This document shows, piece after piece, positions 46,732-56,607 of a DNA stretch of 64,000 nt. Position numbers and translations under genes: made by a program. Each line of letters starts with the position of its first letter. The stretch's first letter is position 1. Below the pieces are notes generated by a model. It saw nothing but the letters and a program-made list of their open reading frames with translations. It was not told the DNA's origin and searched no databases. Source of the DNA: Pseudomonas sp. LS44 (GTDB lineage Bacteria; Pseudomonadota; Gammaproteobacteria; Pseudomonadales; Pseudomonadaceae); assembly GCF_024730785.1 (NCBI RefSeq), contig NZ_CP102830.1, positions 2,170,001 through 2,234,000 on the forward strand. Direction: 5' to 3'.

Positions 46732-49700
46732 ATGAACCTCTCTGCGCCGTTCATCCGCCGTCCGGTGGCGACCATGCTGCTCAGCCTGGCGATCCTGCTG
46801 CTCGGCGGCCTGAGCTTTGGCCTGTTGCCAGTGTCGCCGCTGCCGCAGATGGACTTCCCGGTAATCACCGTGCAGGCCAACCTGGCCGGCGCCAGCCCGG
46901 AGATCATGGCGTCCAGCGTCACTACGCCGCTGGAGCGCTCACTCGGGACGATTGCCGGCATCACCCAGATGACCAGCCGCACCGGCCAGGGCTCATCACG
47001 GATCATTCTGCAGTTCGAGAGCAATCGCGACATCAACGGCGCCGCTCGCGACGTGCAAGCGGCGATTAATGCCTCGCGCAACCTGCTGCCCAGCGGGATG
47101 CGCAGCATGCCGACCTACAAGAAGGTCAACCCGTCGCAGGCGCCGATCATGGTGCTGTCGCTGACCTCCGATGTACTGGAGAAGGGCCAGCTCTACGACC
47201 TGGCCTCGACCATCCTCGCCCAGAGCCTGTCGCAGGTGACCGGGGTCGGCGAGGTGCAAGTTGGCGGCAGCTCGCTGCCGGCGGTGCGCGTCGAACTCGA
47301 GCCGCAATTGCTCAACCAGTACGGTCTGAGCCTCGACGAGGTGCGCACTGCGATCGACAACGCCAACGTGCGCCGCCCGAAAGGCCAGGTGGCAGACGGT
47401 GAGCGGCAATGGCAGGTGCAGGCCAACGACCAGTTGGAGCGCGCCAAGGATTACCGGCCACTGATCATTCGTTACCAGGATGGCGCCGCGCTGCGTTTGA
47501 GCGATGTCGCCCAGGTCCGCGATGCGGTGGAAGATCGCTACAACAGCGGCTTCTTCAACGACAACTCGGCTGTGCTGCTGGTGATCAACCGCCAGGCCGG
47601 CGCCAACATCATCGAAACCATCGAGTCGATCAAGGCGCAGCTGCCGGCGTTGCAGGCGGTGTTGCCGGCCAGCGTGCAACTGGACCTGGCGATGGATCGC
47701 TCGCCGGTGATCCGCTCGACCCTGCACGAAGCCGAGCGCACGCTGCTGATCGCGGTGGCGCTGGTGATCGTCGTGGTGTTCTTGTCGCTTGGCAATCTGC
47801 GCGCCTCGTTGATTCCCGCATTGGCGGTCCCGGTATCGCTGATTGGCAGCTTCGCGGTGATGTACCTGTGCGGCTTCTCGCTCAACGTGTTGTCGCTGAT
47901 GGCGCTGATTCTCGCCGCCGGGTTGGTGGTGGATGACGCCATCGTGGTGTTGGAGAACATCGCCCGGCACATCGATAACGGCGAAAAACCCTTCCAGGCG
48001 GCGCTGCGCGGTACGCGCGAAGTCGGCTTCACCCTGCTGTCGATGAACCTCTCGCTGGTCGCGGTGTTCGTTTCCATCCTGTTTATGGGCGGCATTGTCG
48101 GGCAGCTATTCCGCGAGTTTTCGATCACCCTGGCGGCGTCGATTCTGGTCTCGCTGGTGGTCTCCCTGACCTTGACGCCGATGCTCTGCGCACGCTGGCT
48201 CAAGCCGCATGATCCGCAACGCGAATCGCGCCTGCAACGCTGGAGCCAAGGCGTTCACGAGCGCCTGGTGGATTTCTACGACCGCAGCCTGGGCTGGGTG
48301 TTACGCCATCCGCGGCTGACCTTGCTGAGCCTGCTGGCCACCATCGGCTTGAACGTTTTCCTCTACGTCATCGTGCCCAAGACGTTCCTGCCGCAGCAGG
48401 ACACCGGCCAGTTGATCGGCTTCATCCGCGGCGACGACGGCCTGTCGTTCAGCGTCATGCAGCCGAAGATGGAAATCTTCCGTCGCGCGGTGCTCAAGGA
48501 CCCGGCGGTGCAAAGCGTGGCCGGCTTCATCGGCGGTAATGGCGGGATCAATAACGCCTTCATGATCGTCCGCCTCAAGCCACTCGAAGAGCGCGGCGTG
48601 GATGCCCAGAAGGTCATCGAGCGCCTGCGCAAAAGTACCCCGAAAGTCCCTGGTGGCCGGCTGATGCTGATGGCCGACCAGGACCTGATGTTCGGTGGCT
48701 CGCGTGAGCAGGACACCTCGCAATACCAGTACGTGCTGCAAACCGACGAGCTATCGGCGCTGCGTGAGTGGCTGCCGAAGGTCGCCACGGCGCTCAAGGC
48801 GCTGCCCGAGCTGACCGCCATCGATGCCCGCGAGGGGCGCGGCGCACAGCAGGTGACCCTGCAGATCGACCGCGAACAGGCCAAGCGTCTGGGCGTGGAC
48901 ATGGCCATGGTCAGTACGGTGCTCAACAACGCCTACAGCCAGCGGCAGATCTCCACGATCTATGACAGCCTCAACCAGTATCAGGTGGTCATGGAGGTCA
49001 ATCCCAAATACGCCCAGGACCCCAATACCCTCGATCAGGTGCAGTTGATCACCGCCGATGGCAAACGCGTGCCGCTGTCGACCTTTGCCCACTACACCTA
49101 CAGTCTGGAAGACGACCGGGTGACTCACGACGGCCAGTTCGCCTCGGAAAGTATTTCCTTCGACCTGGCGCCGGGGGTCAGCCTCGATCAGGCCACCGTG
49201 GCGATTGACCGGGCAATTGCCGCGATTGGCCTGCCGACCGATGTGATCGGTCGGCTCGGTGGCGCTGGCGATGCCTTCAAGAGCACCCAGGAGAATCAAC
49301 CCTGGATGATTCTCGGCGCTCTGGTGCTGGTCTATCTGGTCCTCGGGATTCTCTACGAGAGCTATATCCACCCGCTGACCATTCTCTCGACGCTGCCCTC
49401 GGCGGGCGTTGGGGCGCTGCTGACGATCTTGCTGGTCGGCGGCCAATTCAGCCTGATTTCGCTACTCGGCTTGTTCCTGCTGATCGGTATCGTTAAGAAG
49501 AACGCGATCTTGATGATCGACCTGGCCCTGCAACTCGAGCGCGAAAGCGGCCTGTCGCCCAGCGAGTCGATCCGCCAGGCGTGTCTGCAGCGGCTACGAC
49601 CGATCCTGATGACCACTCTGGCGGCGATTCTTGGCGCCATGCCGCTACTGATCGGCGGTACCGAAGGTGCAGAGATGCGCCAACCGCTGGGCATCACCAT

Positions 49701-49839
49701 CGTCGGCGGGCTGATCCTCAGCCAGATCCTGACCCTGTACACCACTCCGGTGGTCTATCTCTCCCTCGACCGCCTGCGCCATCGCTTCAATAGTTGGCGC
49801 GGCGTGCGTACCGATGCCGCCTTGGAAACACCGCTATGA
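46732..49839 (+). CDS. muxC: RND efflux transporter subunit
   Basis: A 1035-residue paralogue of muxB. N-terminus MNLSAPFIRRPVATMLLSLAILLLGGLSFGLLPVSPLPQMDFPVITV; TM4 acidic pair in MALILAAGLVVDDAIVVLENIARHIDNG; C-terminal half with [28 protein letters not shown]. It would assemble with MuxB in the tripartite pump. The start at 46732 is used because GAGG precedes it by seven bases, though a GTG two codons earlier is possible. The stop overlaps the opmB ATG. Confidence 0.94.
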   Translation: MNLSAPFIRRPVATMLLSLAILLLGGLSFGLLPVSPLPQMDFPVITVQANLAGASPEIMASSVTTPLERSLGTIAGITQMTSRTGQGSSRIILQFESNRDINGAARDVQAAINASRNLLPSGMRSMPTYKKVNPSQAPIMVLSLTSDVLEKGQLYDLASTILAQSLSQVTGVGEVQVGGSSLPAVRVELEPQLLNQYGLSLDEVRTAIDNANVRRPKGQVADGERQWQVQANDQLERAKDYRPLIIRYQDGAALRLSDVAQVRDAVEDRYNSGFFNDNSAVLLVINRQAGANIIETIESIKAQLPALQAVLPASVQLDLAMDRSPVIRSTLHEAERTLLIAVALVIVVVFLSLGNLRASLIPALAVPVSLIGSFAVMYLCGFSLNVLSLMALILAAGLVVDDAIVVLENIARHIDNGEKPFQAALRGTREVGFTLLSMNLSLVAVFVSILFMGGIVGQLFREFSITLAASILVSLVVSLTLTPMLCARWLKPHDPQRESRLQRWSQGVHERLVDFYDRSLGWVLRHPRLTLLSLLATIGLNVFLYVIVPKTFLPQQDTGQLIGFIRGDDGLSFSVMQPKMEIFRRAVLKDPAVQSVAGFIGGNGGINNAFMIVRLKPLEERGVDAQKVIERLRKSTPKVPGGRLMLMADQDLMFGGSREQDTSQYQYVLQTDELSALREWLPKVATALKALPELTAIDAREGRGAQQVTLQIDREQAKRLGVDMAMVSTVLNNAYSQRQISTIYDSLNQYQVVMEVNPKYAQDPNTLDQVQLITADGKRVPLSTFAHYTYSLEDDRVTHDGQFASESISFDLAPGVSLDQATVAIDRAIAAIGLPTDVIGRLGGAGDAFKSTQENQPWMILGALVLVYLVLGILYESYIHPLTILSTLPSAGVGALLTILLVGGQFSLISLLGLFLLIGIVKKNAILMIDLALQLERESGLSPSESIRQACLQRLRPILMTTLAAILGAMPLLIGGTEGAEMRQPLGITIVGGLILSQILTLYTTPVVYLSLDRLRHRFNSWRGVRTDAALETPL

Positions 49840-51392
49840 ATTCATTTACCCGAATCGGCTTTGTAGGGCGGGTGCAACCCGCGCGAGCATTCTTCAGCGC
49901 TGTGGCGGGTTGCACCCGCCCTACGGCTCTGGCCCTGTGCATTAGCCTGACGCTGAGCGCCTGCGCCATCGGGCCCGATTATCAGCGCCCGAGTCTGGCC
50001 GGCGGCACACCCACCGCCTTCAAGCATGCCGCCGGTTGGAAAGCCGCGACACCCGCCAACGCTTTGCAAAGCGACGCCTGGTGGCAACTGTATGGCGATG
50101 CTCAGCTGAACCAGTTGATCGAGCGACTGAACGCCAACAACCAGAGTCTGGCCAGCTCCGAAGCGCAATACCGCCAGGCCCGAGCCCTGACTCGTGGTGC
50201 GCGGGCGGCGTTCTTCCCGACCATCGGCACCAATGTCGGTGTCAGTCGTGCAGGGCAGGGCGGCGGCAGCAATACCATCAGCACGTCTGACGGCATCAGT
50301 GTCAGCGGTTCGAGCGCCGCCAACGTATCGAAGAGCTACGAGGCGAGCCTCGGCGTGAGCTGGGAGCTGGATCTGTGGGGCAAGTTGCGCCGCCAGCTGG
50401 AAGCGGACAACGCCAGCATGGACGCCAGCGCCGCCGATCTCGCCGGGGTGCGTCTGAGCCTGCAGTCCGAACTGGTGCAGAGCTATCTGCAACTGCGTGT
50501 ACTGGATGAACAGAAGCGCTTGCTCGAGGCGACGGTGGTGGCGTATCAGCGCGCGCTGAAGCTGACCGACAACCAGTACAACGCCGGCATCGTGCCGAAA
50601 TCCGACGTCACTCAGGCGCGGACTCAGCTGAAAAGTACTCAAGCGCAGTCCATCGATCTGGAGTACCAGCGCGCCCAGCTGGAACATGCCATCGCCGTGC
50701 TCATCGGCGTGCCGCCGAGCGAGTTCGATCTCGCTGAACTCGACCAGGTTCCCGCGCTACCGGAAATCCCGCTGAACGTGCCATCCGCCTTGCTCGAACG
50801 GCGACCGGACATCGCCGCTTCGGAGCGCCGGGTGATCGCCGCCAACGCGGATATCGGTGTGGAACAGGCCGCCTACTATCCAGATCTGGTCTTGTCGGCC
50901 AGCGGAGGCTATCGCAGTGGCAGCCTGAATGACTGGATCAGCGCACCGAACCGCTTCTGGTCGATCGGCCCGCAATTCGCCATGACCCTATTCGACGGCG
51001 GCATCATCCGCTCGCGGGTCGAGCAGGCCGAAGCAAGCTATGACCAGACCGTCGCCGACTACCGGCAGAGCGTGCTCGATGGCTTCCGCGAGGTGGAGGA
51101 TTACCTGGTCCAGCTGGATGTCTTCACTCGCGAGAGCGCGGTGCAGGAGGAGGCTTTGGCGTCCGCCCGCGATTCGCTGCGGCTGATCGAAAACCAGTAC
51201 AAGGCCGGCACTATCGACTACAACAGCGTGGTCAACGTGCAAACCAGCGCGCTCTCCAACGAGCGCACGCTGCTCAGCCTGCAAGGCAGCCGCCTGACGG
51301 CCAGCGTGCAACTGATCGCCGCCCTGGGTGGCGGCTGGGACGCCGCCAAAATCCAGGAAACCCCACTGATGCAGCAGGACGCCGCGCGCTGA
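49836..51392 (+). CDS. opmB: RND outer-membrane lipoprotein channel
   Basis: A 518-residue OprM/OpmB-type channel. The lipobox is LSAC with lipid Cys at residue 43, followed by AIGPDYQRPSL. Two repeats with helical barrels follow (SYEASLGVSWELDLWGKLRRQLEAD; QFAMTLFDGGIIRSRVEQAEASYDQTVADYRQSVLDGFREVEDYL). It is the exit duct of MuxABC. Residues 10-30 (VGRVQPARAF through AGCTRPT) are encoded by an in-frame REP pair in the signal peptide, making the n-region unusually long and positively charged. ATG overlaps muxC stop. Confidence 0.92.
   Translation: MNSFTRIGFVGRVQPARAFFSAVAGCTRPTALALCISLTLSACAIGPDYQRPSLAGGTPTAFKHAAGWKAATPANALQSDAWWQLYGDAQLNQLIERLNANNQSLASSEAQYRQARALTRGARAAFFPTIGTNVGVSRAGQGGGSNTISTSDGISVSGSSAANVSKSYEASLGVSWELDLWGKLRRQLEADNASMDASAADLAGVRLSLQSELVQSYLQLRVLDEQKRLLEATVVAYQRALKLTDNQYNAGIVPKSDVTQARTQLKSTQAQSIDLEYQRAQLEHAIAVLIGVPPSEFDLAELDQVPALPEIPLNVPSALLERRPDIAASERRVIAANADIGVEQAAYYPDLVLSASGGYRSGSLNDWISAPNRFWSIGPQFAMTLFDGGIIRSRVEQAEASYDQTVADYRQSVLDGFREVEDYLVQLDVFTRESAVQEEALASARDSLRLIENQYKAGTIDYNSVVNVQTSALSNERTLLSLQGSRLTASVQLIAALGGGWDAAKIQETPLMQQDAAR
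49863..49924. repeat. REP pair inside opmB coding sequence
   Basis: GTAGGGCGGGTGCAACCCGC head and its inverted partner, 62 bp, translated in frame as opmB residues 10-30. Same class as 368-427. Confidence 0.9.
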
Positions 51393-51410
51393 ACTTGGCC
51401 CTGTCCGATG

Positions 51411-51441
51411 CCGCCCGCCTGCTCCGGCCGGGCGGTATTTT
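51411..51441 (+). terminator. probable terminator after opmB
   Basis: Stem CCGCCCG/CGGGCGG followed by TATTTTGC. Confidence 0.6.
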
Positions 51442-51759
51442 GCAATTCGTAACTGCGCTGGTCGTGCAAAATGACCGATGACTCTGTCGCCAGTTGCCCC
51501 TAACTCTTTGTTTTTTTCAATGAGTCTCGGCGCGCATCGAGTTGCGCTCAAAATCTACCACTGCTTTCACGAATGCATCGAAAGTCGACCATGACCGTTA
51601 GTTGTGCGCTTTTCGGCTGTCGATGGGGTCAACCGCAGAACTGTTGGCTGGGGCTTGAGCGATTCATGGTGTCTTGCTGCAGTCGCTGCGGGACTCACCA
51701 CTATGTCTCGCCCCGTCTCCCAGTCCTGTCGTGATCTATGCGCCACACAGGGATAGACA
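51442..51759. other. gap without recognised gene
   Basis: Intergenic, presumably with the promoter of the hybrid kinase. Nothing distinctive seen. Confidence 0.5.
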
Positions 51760-53298
51760 ATGAAGTCGGATTCGCTGTTGAGCGACGATAGTCGCTACCG
51801 TTTTCTGGTCAACGCTGTCCATGACTATGCGATCTACATGATCGACCCAGTGGGGATCGTGGTCAGCTGGAATCGCGGCGCCCAGCGCTTCAAGGGGTAC
51901 ACCGAAGACGAAGTCCTCGGCCAGTCCTTTTCGAATTTTTATACCCCGGAGGACCGTGCATCTGGCCTTCCGCAGCTCAACTTGGAAATTTCCGCGCGTG
52001 AAGGCTGGTTCAAAAGCGAAGGCTGGCGGGTGCGCAAGGACGGCACGCGTTTCTGGGCCAGCGTGGTGATTGATCCGATTCGCAACCCGAAAGGCACGCT
52101 GCTCGGATTCGCCAAGGTTACACGCGATATCAGCGAGGCCAAGGCGGCGCAGGAAGCCCTGGAGCAAGCCCGTTCCGCATTGTTTCAGTCGCAGAAGATG
52201 GAGGCGATCGGCCAATTGACCGGCGGCATCGCCCACGACTTCAACAATTTGCTGATGGCGGTGCTCGGTAACCTGGAGCTCCTCGCCAAGCGGCTACCGG
52301 CCGATCCGAAGCTGCAGCGGCTGGTCGACAATGCCATTGCTGGCGCCCAACGCGGGGCCAGCTTGACCCAGCGGATGCTCACGTTCTCCAGGCGTCAGCG
52401 GCTCTTGCCCCAGGTAATCGAGGTGCAGGGAATGATTCGCGCCATGACCGAGCTGCTGAATTCGTTCGCTCCAGTCATTACCTTCGAGACCCGCTTGCCT
52501 CTGTCTCTCGACCCGATCAAGGGTGATATGAGCCAGCTGGAGCTAGCGGTGATCAACCTGGCCATGAACGTCCGCGATGTCATGCCTAATGGCGGCAATA
52601 TCGTCATCACTGCGACTAACCAGGTGGTCGAGCCGAACGATCCGCGCCACCTGACCCAGGGCCGCTATGTGTGCCTGAGCGTTACGGATACGGGCGAAGG
52701 GATGGATGAACTCACATTGCAGCGTGCGGTGGAGCCATTTTTCACCACGAAGAGCATCGGCAAGGGCACCGGGCTGGGGCTTTCCATCGTTCACGGTTTG
52801 GCGGAACAGCTGGGGGGCAAACTCATCCTGCGTAGCCAGAAAGGTATCGGCACCACTGCGGAGCTCTGGCTGCCCAGCGCTCAGGGAGAAGAGGTGGTTG
52901 GCACGGGTGAAAGCCGCGCCCCACAGGTTGCCGACAGTCCGTTTCACTACAAGGTTCTGCTGGTGGACGATGACGCGCTCGTGATGGCGAGTACCGTGGC
53001 CATGCTCGAAGACTTGGGCTGTGATGTGGTGACGGCTAATTCTGGCGACCAGGCACTCGACCTGCTGGAGAGCCAAATACCCGACTTACTCATCAGCGAC
53101 CATGCCATGCCCGGCATGACTGGCTTGCAACTGATCGCGGCGGTCCATGGCCAATGGCCGAAACTGCCAGTGATTTTGGCCACTGGTTTCGCCGAAGAGC
53201 TTCACGCTGCATCGTCTAGCCTGCCCATGCTGTCCAAACCCTATCGGCAGAGCGATTTGGCGCAGGCGATTACAGGCCTTATGAGGTCTGGCTCGTAG
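51760..53298 (+). CDS. PAS-containing hybrid sensor histidine kinase
   Basis: A 512-residue soluble kinase-receiver protein. A PAS domain (about residues 10-125; YIAMIDPVGIVVSWNRGAQRFKGYTEDE-like fold) is joined by a coiled coil to the dimerisation box GGIAHDFNNLL, phosphoacceptor His159. N-box NLAMNVRDVM (Asn270), then DTGEGMD and GTGLGLSIVHGLAEQLGG form the ATP site. A C-terminal receiver has Asp447 in LLISDHAMPGMTG. No membrane helix, so it senses a cytoplasmic signal. No partner regulator is adjacent. Confidence 0.92.
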   Translation: MKSDSLLSDDSRYRFLVNAVHDYAIYMIDPVGIVVSWNRGAQRFKGYTEDEVLGQSFSNFYTPEDRASGLPQLNLEISAREGWFKSEGWRVRKDGTRFWASVVIDPIRNPKGTLLGFAKVTRDISEAKAAQEALEQARSALFQSQKMEAIGQLTGGIAHDFNNLLMAVLGNLELLAKRLPADPKLQRLVDNAIAGAQRGASLTQRMLTFSRRQRLLPQVIEVQGMIRAMTELLNSFAPVITFETRLPLSLDPIKGDMSQLELAVINLAMNVRDVMPNGGNIVITATNQVVEPNDPRHLTQGRYVCLSVTDTGEGMDELTLQRAVEPFFTTKSIGKGTGLGLSIVHGLAEQLGGKLILRSQKGIGTTAELWLPSAQGEEVVGTGESRAPQVADSPFHYKVLLVDDDALVMASTVAMLEDLGCDVVTANSGDQALDLLESQIPDLLISDHAMPGMTGLQLIAAVHGQWPKLPVILATGFAEELHAASSSLPMLSKPYRQSDLAQAITGLMRSGS

Positions 53299-53474
53299 CT
53301 TTCACCGTGCATTCTGCATGATGGCGTAACGCTCAATTCATGCATTTTGCTGATATCAAAATACCATCTTCAAGGCTAACTAATTGATTTTTAATGAGTA
53401 ATAAAGTTTCTCAAAGCGGCATGTGAACTGCTTATTGAAGTTCGGGTATTGAAATCAATAAGGAGCACACCGCG

Positions 53475-53825
53475 ATGAAAGGCAGCATGGAATTGATTCT
53501 CGAGTCCTTCCGCAACCAGGGCATCACCGCCCACTCGCGTCCCGATGGTTCGGTGCTGCTGGAACTTCACTGCGCGGATAGCTGCTTATGTCGGGTGATC
53601 GACTCCAGCTCGCTGAAGTCGGTCAGTGACATTGAAAGGTCGGTTCGCCAGATTCAGCGTGAACTGAAGCTGCAAAGCGGCGAGTTGCGCTGGCATAGCC
53701 CCGATGACGGCTGGATCAGCAATGAACTACCGACCTACACCGGCCAGGCTTTGTACGCGCGCGCGATGCAAACCCTGGTCAAACGCCGGAAAATTCAGCC
53801 CAACCCACGTGCGGTGGGGCGCTAA
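53475..53825 (+). CDS. hypothetical 116-residue protein
   Basis: A small soluble protein (MKGSMELILESFRNQGITAHSRPDGSVLLELHCADSCLCRVIDSSSLKSVSDIERSVRQIQRELKLQSG...). A strong AAGGAG element sits ~10 bases before the ATG, and the upstream gap is AT-rich and promoter-like. The Cys pair in CADSCLC could bind metal. I do not recognise a family. Confidence 0.65.
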   Translation: MKGSMELILESFRNQGITAHSRPDGSVLLELHCADSCLCRVIDSSSLKSVSDIERSVRQIQRELKLQSGELRWHSPDDGWISNELPTYTGQALYARAMQTLVKRRKIQPNPRAVGR

Positions 53826-53933
53826 ACACCTGCACCGCCCAATCAAAGCCGGCATGAGTCCATGGGTTGGGTATCGGCACTCGCTTCTCGACTTAGGCGG
53901 CCCCGCCCATCCTACGAGGCGTCGCCGGAGAAA

Positions 53934-55643
53934 TTAACGCAGCAATAACAGCCCGATGACGGCCAGCAGCACGCCGCACAGGCCTTTCCAGAACAGTACC
54001 GGGTTGCGCTCCAGCAGCGGGGCGCGGGTGCGGTTGAGGAACGCCTGGTTGGGATGGCGCAACTCGTAGACGAACTCGGAGAGCTCCTCGTAGCGCTTGT
54101 TCGGATTGGGGTGGCTGGCCTTGCGCAGCACGTCGTCGATCCACGCCGGAATCTCCCGCTCGATATCCCGGGCGGAGCGGTAGACCAGGCGGTTTTGCGC
54201 GGCCTGGCTGCGTGACTTGGCCACTTGCGCGCCGTAGGGCAGCTGCCCGGTGAGCATCTGGTAGGTGATTACCGCCAGGGAGAACTGGTCCGAGCGCGGC
54301 GAACCGCTTTCGCCGAGGAAGTATTCCGGTGCGGTGTACTGCGCGGTGCCTAGCAACGACTGGCGTTGCAGCGGGGTGGCGATTTCGAGGATGCCGGCGA
54401 CCTGGGTGGAGCCGAAGTCGATGATCTTCACCGTGCCGGTGGCGTCGATCAGCACGTTATCCGGGCGCAGGTCCTGGTGGAGCATTTCCAGGCGGTGGAA
54501 CGCGCGCAGGCCCTTGGCGATCTGCTCGACGATGCCGCGCACCGTCTCCAGGTCGGGCTTGGGGTGGTCGATCATCCACTGGCTGAGCGTCTGCCCCTCG
54601 ATGTACTCGGCTACGGTGTACAGATAGTTGCGCTTGCGTGTCTGCGGCCAGGCCTTGAGCACATGCGCGCTATCGATGCGCCGGGCGATCCACTCTTCGG
54701 TGAGGAAGCGTTCCAGGTAGAGCGGGTCGTGCTGCTGGTCGATAGAAGGCGTCTTGATGATCACCGGCGTGTCGCTTTCGCCGTCTAGCGCCAGGTACAC
54801 GTGGCTGCGGCTGCTGGCGTGCACTTCGCGGACGATCCGGTAGCCATCGAACACCATGCGCGCCTGCAACATCGGCGGGCAGGGTAGTTCGGTGAGTTTC
54901 TGATAAAGCTCGTCGGCATCTTCGCTGGGCAATTCGTCGATTCGCACGATCTGCACGGTCAGATTGTCGGCGCTGCCTTGGGCCAGGGCGGTAGCGACGA
55001 TGGCGCGCGCCGCTGCATCGAGGTTGTCGGCGTGTGCGGCGATGGTTTCCACCATGTAGCGGTCGCTGGCGTGCTCGTACACACCATCGGTGGCCAGGAC
55101 GAACAGGTCACCGCGATCGACCGCAAGCGCTCGATAGTCGAGCTCCAACTGTGGATTGATGCCCAGGCCGCGGCTCAGGTAGCTCTTGTCTTCACCCACC
55201 CACAGGCGGTGGTCGTTGGTCAGTTGCTCGAGGGCGCTACCCTGGAGCCGGTAGATGCGCGCATCGCCGGCGTGGAACAGGTGCGCGGTGGTCGACTTGA
55301 GCACCAGCGCGCTGAAGGTGCACACATAGCCGCGATCCTGGTCGTAGCGATACTGGCTCTGCCGGGTCTGCGCGTGCAGCCAGGAATTGGTAGCGCTCAG
55401 CACGCGCTCGGCGGACTTCTTCACCGACCAGGTTTCCGAGGTGCTGAAGTAGTCGGCGAGGAAGCCGCTGACCGCCGTTTCGCTGGCGATATGGCTGACC
55501 TCGCTGCTGCTGATGCCGTCGGCCAGCGCCAGGGCGATACCCTTGGCGCTCAGCTGCGGCTCCGGAGGAATGCAGGCGCCATGGAAGTCCTGGTTGACCG
55601 CCTTGCGGCCCTTGTCGGAGTACTGCCCTACGGAGACTTTCAC
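53934..55643 (-). CDS. fused PP2C phosphatase / Ser-Thr kinase, membrane anchored
   Basis: A 569-residue three-part protein. Residues 1-240 are a PP2C-type phosphatase (DKGRKAVNQDFHGACIPP; LALADGISSSEVSHIASETAV; VLATDGVYEHASDRYM; GSADNLTVQIVRI). Residues ~265-525 are a Hanks kinase: Lys in VIIKTPS, catalytic loop HQDLRPDNVLID in place of HRDLKPEN, DFG in IIDFGSTQ and APEYFLG. A C-terminal membrane helix (FWKGLCGVLLAVIGLLLL) anchors it. It lies downstream of nirBD and the nitrite transporter, as in other pseudomonads, so a role in nitrogen assimilation is likely. Confidence 0.9.
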   Translation of the reverse strand: MKVSVGQYSDKGRKAVNQDFHGACIPPEPQLSAKGIALALADGISSSEVSHIASETAVSGFLADYFSTSETWSVKKSAERVLSATNSWLHAQTRQSQYRYDQDRGYVCTFSALVLKSTTAHLFHAGDARIYRLQGSALEQLTNDHRLWVGEDKSYLSRGLGINPQLELDYRALAVDRGDLFVLATDGVYEHASDRYMVETIAAHADNLDAAARAIVATALAQGSADNLTVQIVRIDELPSEDADELYQKLTELPCPPMLQARMVFDGYRIVREVHASSRSHVYLALDGESDTPVIIKTPSIDQQHDPLYLERFLTEEWIARRIDSAHVLKAWPQTRKRNYLYTVAEYIEGQTLSQWMIDHPKPDLETVRGIVEQIAKGLRAFHRLEMLHQDLRPDNVLIDATGTVKIIDFGSTQVAGILEIATPLQRQSLLGTAQYTAPEYFLGESGSPRSDQFSLAVITYQMLTGQLPYGAQVAKSRSQAAQNRLVYRSARDIEREIPAWIDDVLRKASHPNPNKRYEELSEFVYELRHPNQAFLNRTRAPLLERNPVLFWKGLCGVLLAVIGLLLLR

Positions 55644-55724
55644 AGGATGCTTGGTTCGCTCGGGAAGATGTCACTCACAACAAAGCCGCAACCGGTTAGG
55701 GCTGCGGCTTCCGGCCGGTACGGC

Positions 55725-56537
55725 TCAGCTGAACGAACGTTTCGGCGCGGTGCGAATGTGCGTGCTGTAGAGGGTCAGACCGGTGAAGGCGAGGCCGCCG
55801 ACCAGGTTGCCCAGCGCGGTCGGAATCTCGTTCCAGAGCATGTAATCCATCACTGAGAAGTTGCCGCCCAAAATCATCGCCGAGGGGAACAGGAACATGT
55901 TCACCACCGAGTGCTCGAAGCCCATGTAGAAGAACAGCATGATCGGCATCCACATGGCGATGGTCTTGCCGCTGACAGTGGTAGAGATCATCGCGCCGAC
56001 CACACCCAGGGACACCATCCAGTTGCACAGCATGCCGCGCAGGAAGATGGTCAGCCAGCCGGCCAGGCCGTATTCGGCGTAGCCCAGGGTACGGGCTTCA
56101 CCGATGTGGGAGATCTTCTCGCCGATCACGCCGGGACCAGTGGAAAACCCGTAGGTGAAGACGAACGCCATCATCACCGCCACGGTCAGCGCACCGGCGA
56201 AGTTGCCGGTGAACACCAGGCCCCAGTTGCGCAGCACGCCGCCGACGGTGACGCCCGGGCGCTTGTCGAGCAGGGCCAGCGGGGTGAGGACGAACACCCC
56301 GGTGAGCAGGTCGAAGCCCATCAGGTAAAGCATCACGAAGCCGACCGGGAAGAGGATGGCGCCCACCAGCGGCGAGCCCGTCTGCACGGAAATGGTGATG
56401 GCGAACACGGCGGCCAGGGCCAGGATCGCACCGGCCATGAAGGCACGGATCAGGGTGTCGCGGGTCGACATGAAGATCTTCGACTCGCCGGAGTCGACCA
56501 TCTTGGTCACGAATTCTGCAGGAACCAGGTAGGACAT
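55725..56537 (-). CDS. formate/nitrite transporter (FNT) family channel
   Basis: A 270-residue FNT protein with six membrane helices. The family blocks are MAGAILALAAVFAITISV, GFDLLTGVFVLTPLALLDKRPGVTVGGVLRNWGLVFTGNFAGAL and LFFYMGFEHSVVNMFLFPSAMILGG, with the central pore His in GFEHSVVNMF. Next to nirBD it most likely carries nitrite (NirC role) in the inner membrane. ATG at 56537 is chosen (MSYLVPAEFV); a longer frame to 56642 is rejected. Confidence 0.92.
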   Translation of the reverse strand: MSYLVPAEFVTKMVDSGESKIFMSTRDTLIRAFMAGAILALAAVFAITISVQTGSPLVGAILFPVGFVMLYLMGFDLLTGVFVLTPLALLDKRPGVTVGGVLRNWGLVFTGNFAGALTVAVMMAFVFTYGFSTGPGVIGEKISHIGEARTLGYAEYGLAGWLTIFLRGMLCNWMVSLGVVGAMISTTVSGKTIAMWMPIMLFFYMGFEHSVVNMFLFPSAMILGGNFSVMDYMLWNEIPTALGNLVGGLAFTGLTLYSTHIRTAPKRSFS

Positions 56538-56607
56538 CGGGGTGCTCTCTGTGTGAGGCTCGGTAGCCAGTGAGCCGGCGCTTGGGCGCGCCGGTCGTCG
56601 TTGTGGA

